Source: a virus
IMG/VR virus record: IMGVR_UViG_3300010396_000070
Location: 1 to 39,923 of that record
Reading direction: 5' to 3' (one strand)
Length of the DNA: 39,923 nucleotides
The position numbers and the translations under genes are program-made. Positions 38,411 through 39,923 of this stretch are shown in pieces (position 1 is the first letter of the stretch; the number at the start of each line of letters is the position of its first letter). The notes beneath the pieces are model-generated. The model was not told the DNA's origin. It did not search any database and saw nothing but the letters and a program-made list of their open reading frames with translations.

Positions 38411-38554
38411 GTGATCTCGCTGCGGCTCGCCACACTTCACGAGTTGCAGACGATCTACAGCCTTCGCGACGTCTACGACATGATCGAAGTGGCCCAGGTC
38501 GATGCCTATAACCGCTGGATAACGAGGCCGAAACGCGATGGCGACCGTCATTGA
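38411..38554 (+). CDS. Second tail-chaperone reading frame (-1 frameshift product or GTG start)
   Basis: Reading -1 relative to the chaperone, the frame is open from 38021 to 38554 and becomes protein-like from about 38345: DPPAGLLEYVNVPRTIGAVI then LRLATLHELQTIYSLRDVYD and MIEVAQVDAYNRWITR. As an independent gene it would start with GTG 38411 (AGGGG only two bases away, poor). The conserved-looking helix-rich text upstream of that GTG favours frameshifting. The exact slip site is not clear. Overlaps the tape measure by 17 bases. Confidence 0.6.
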   Translation: MISLRLATLHELQTIYSLRDVYDMIEVAQVDAYNRWITRPKRDGDRH

Positions 38555-39923
38555 CGCCCTGATCGTCGAACTGAATTTGGACGCTTCCAAGTTCAACGCG
38601 CAGCAACAGGCAGCGATCGACCGGGCGAAACGCGGAACCGACCAGCTAAAGCGAACCGCAGGCGATACCGAAAAGTCGGCTTCAGATGCGATCGGATCGA
38701 TAACCTCGCTTTCGGTCAAGGCATTTGGAGCGGTCGCAGCACTTGTCGGCGTGCGCGGTTTCGGCGACTTCCTTCAAACCACGATCCACACCGGATCCGC
38801 ACTTGGCAGGCTATCTCGCGCGATCGGGGTATCTGCCCAGGAGATTTCCAAGTGGCAGGGCGCCGCGCGCGAGTTCGGATCAACCGGCGAGGCCATGGCG
38901 GCCTCAGCGCAACAGCTTTCCAACGTCTTCACGGCATGGAAGGTCGGGGGCCCGGAAGCTCCGGGCGTGATGCAGATTTTCGCGGCGATCAACCGCGAGG
39001 CCCAGCATCTGGATGCGAATAACGCGGCCGCGATCGATTCCAGCAAGTCGCTGAATGAAAACTATATCGCGCTCGGCAAAAACCTGAAGATCATCCACGA
39101 TCTGTCGCGCGACAAAAACTATGCCTCCTACCTGGCGCAGAAAATCCCCGGCATGGATGCCGGGATGATCGACCTTTTGACCAGCGGAAAGCTTGAGCAG
39201 ACGCTGGCAAAGGTCGTGGGCTGGACGGATGCGGAGGCTGAGGCTACGGGGCGGGTACAGCGCCGATGGGACGGCGCCAAGGTATCGGTCGAGAATTACC
39301 TGAAGACCAAGATTTTCCAGGCCGCGGATTTCCTGAACACCCCTGTTTCGGATTTCTTCACCGATCACCCCACGCATCAGTCGATGCTGAAGCCTTCGGT
39401 CAACTCGGAATCGGTAGCAGGCGGGTTTACCTCGCCTCGGCAGAAGGAAGCCTTCATTCGGGCTGAGGCCGCCAGGCGCGGCATCGATCCTGATCTCGCG
39501 ATGTCGGTTGCCCGATCGGAGGGCTTCAACAACCCCGTCGGCGACAACGGAACGTCGTTTGGAGCCTTCCAGCTTCACGTAACGCCAGGCGGCCGCGGCA
39601 AGGCCGTTGGTGACTTATTCCGGGAGCGGACGGGGATGGACCCGGCCGATCCTAAGAACGAAGCAGCCGGCATCCAGTTCGCGCTCGATTGGGCCAAGCA
39701 AAACGGCTGGCACGACTTTCACGGTGCTGCCAATGGCGCGCACCTCAGTAATTGGGCCGGCATCGACCGCAGCGGCGGCACCGGTTCCGTGACGAACCAC
39801 ATGGAGATCAACGGCCCGGTGACGATCCAGACCCAGCGCGGATCGCCGCAGGAAATCCAGGCCAAGCTTCGCGATCTCGGTCGGAAGCGGCAGGCGGAAG
39901 CCAATCAATCCTTTGTCGGTGGC
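38538..39923 (+). CDS. Tape measure protein, partial, with lysozyme/transglycosylase-like domain
   Basis: Open to the window end (462 codons). N-terminal MATVIDALIVELNLDASKFN then QQQAAIDRAKRGTDQLKRTA is the classic tape measure start, followed by a membrane-type segment (SLSVKAFGAVAALVGVRGFG) and helix-rich text. From about residue 310 the sequence FIRAEAARRGIDPDLAMSVA with RSEGFNNPVGDNGTSFGAFQ fits a soluble lytic transglycosylase (SLT) domain with the catalytic Glu in SEG. It sets tail length and probably locally opens murein during injection. For a myovirus it is short so far. Confidence 0.87.
   Translation, partial: MATVIDALIVELNLDASKFNAQQQAAIDRAKRGTDQLKRTAGDTEKSASDAIGSITSLSVKAFGAVAALVGVRGFGDFLQTTIHTGSALGRLSRAIGVSAQEISKWQGAAREFGSTGEAMAASAQQLSNVFTAWKVGGPEAPGVMQIFAAINREAQHLDANNAAAIDSSKSLNENYIALGKNLKIIHDLSRDKNYASYLAQKIPGMDAGMIDLLTSGKLEQTLAKVVGWTDAEAEATGRVQRRWDGAKVSVENYLKTKIFQAADFLNTPVSDFFTDHPTHQSMLKPSVNSESVAGGFTSPRQKEAFIRAEAARRGIDPDLAMSVARSEGFNNPVGDNGTSFGAFQLHVTPGGRGKAVGDLFRERTGMDPADPKNEAAGIQFALDWAKQNGWHDFHGAANGAHLSNWAGIDRSGGTGSVTNHMEINGPVTIQTQRGSPQEIQAKLRDLGRKRQAEANQSFVGG

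Noticed and set aside
1-39923. CRISPR arrays, insertion sequences, integrase or attachment sites
   Set aside because: No regular spacer-repeat array, transposase motif, tyrosine/serine recombinase signature or duplicated att core was seen.

Overview
The window is most of a temperate, contractile-tailed (myovirus-type) bacteriophage or prophage genome. The host is probably a high-GC alphaproteobacterium near Bradyrhizobium, Rhodopseudomonas or Afipia. Evidence for the host: high GC with C/G third positions, a GcrA homologue (a family essentially restricted to alphaproteobacteria), and phage gene families common in Rhizobiales prophages. The tail type is inferred from a DUF3383-type sheath. No integrase, attachment site or lysis gene is visible, and both ends are cut inside phage genes.

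Layout. (1) 1-4286, minus strand: a tightly packed early left operon (a 35-aa membrane peptide first, several unknown small genes, a YqaJ/lambda-exonuclease-type nuclease, a coiled-coil protein and the start of a probable annealing protein). It is driven by a promoter with an operator in its spacer. (2) 4287-6409: the immunity region. An S24-type repressor and a co-transcribed secreted protein read left, a Cro-like pair reads right, and five copies of a 14-bp operator (ATRCG-N4-CGYAT) sit at three promoters in a lambda-like arrangement, including a leaderless repressor-maintenance promoter. (3) 6411-16178, plus strand: the early right/replication operon (regulators, GcrA, RMF-like protein, RuvC-like resolvase, PcfJ-like protein, DnaB/RepA-like ATPase, DUF6362-like protein), two clusters of an ATGTCYC repeat, and a run of tiny membrane-peptide genes. 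(4) 16253-16739: a strong hairpin terminator, a small gene and a cold-shock protein. (5) 16739-28766: packaging and head (small and large terminase, DUF1073 portal, minor head protein, DUF6527 protein, DUF2213 protein, cement protein, major capsid, terminator, DUF4054, gp10-like completion protein). (6) 28784-34861: an unusual block containing five proteins with Sec-type signal peptides plus a minus-strand SAM methyltransferase. (7) 34858-39923: neck terminator, tail sheath, tube, tail assembly chaperone with a probable frameshift partner, and a tape measure protein with a transglycosylase-like domain, cut by the window end.

How it works together: repressor at OR/OL should silence both early operons in the lysogen while its own transcript also carries the periplasmic protein at 4617-4982. 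On induction the left operon supplies recombination and the right operon regulation and replication, followed by packaging, head and tail genes. The observations most worth following are the operator set, the secreted cargo next to the repressor, the ATGTCYC repeats, the signal-peptide block between neck genes, and a beta-rich module shared by cement, neck and sheath proteins. All family names come from reading motifs by eye; no database search was run.
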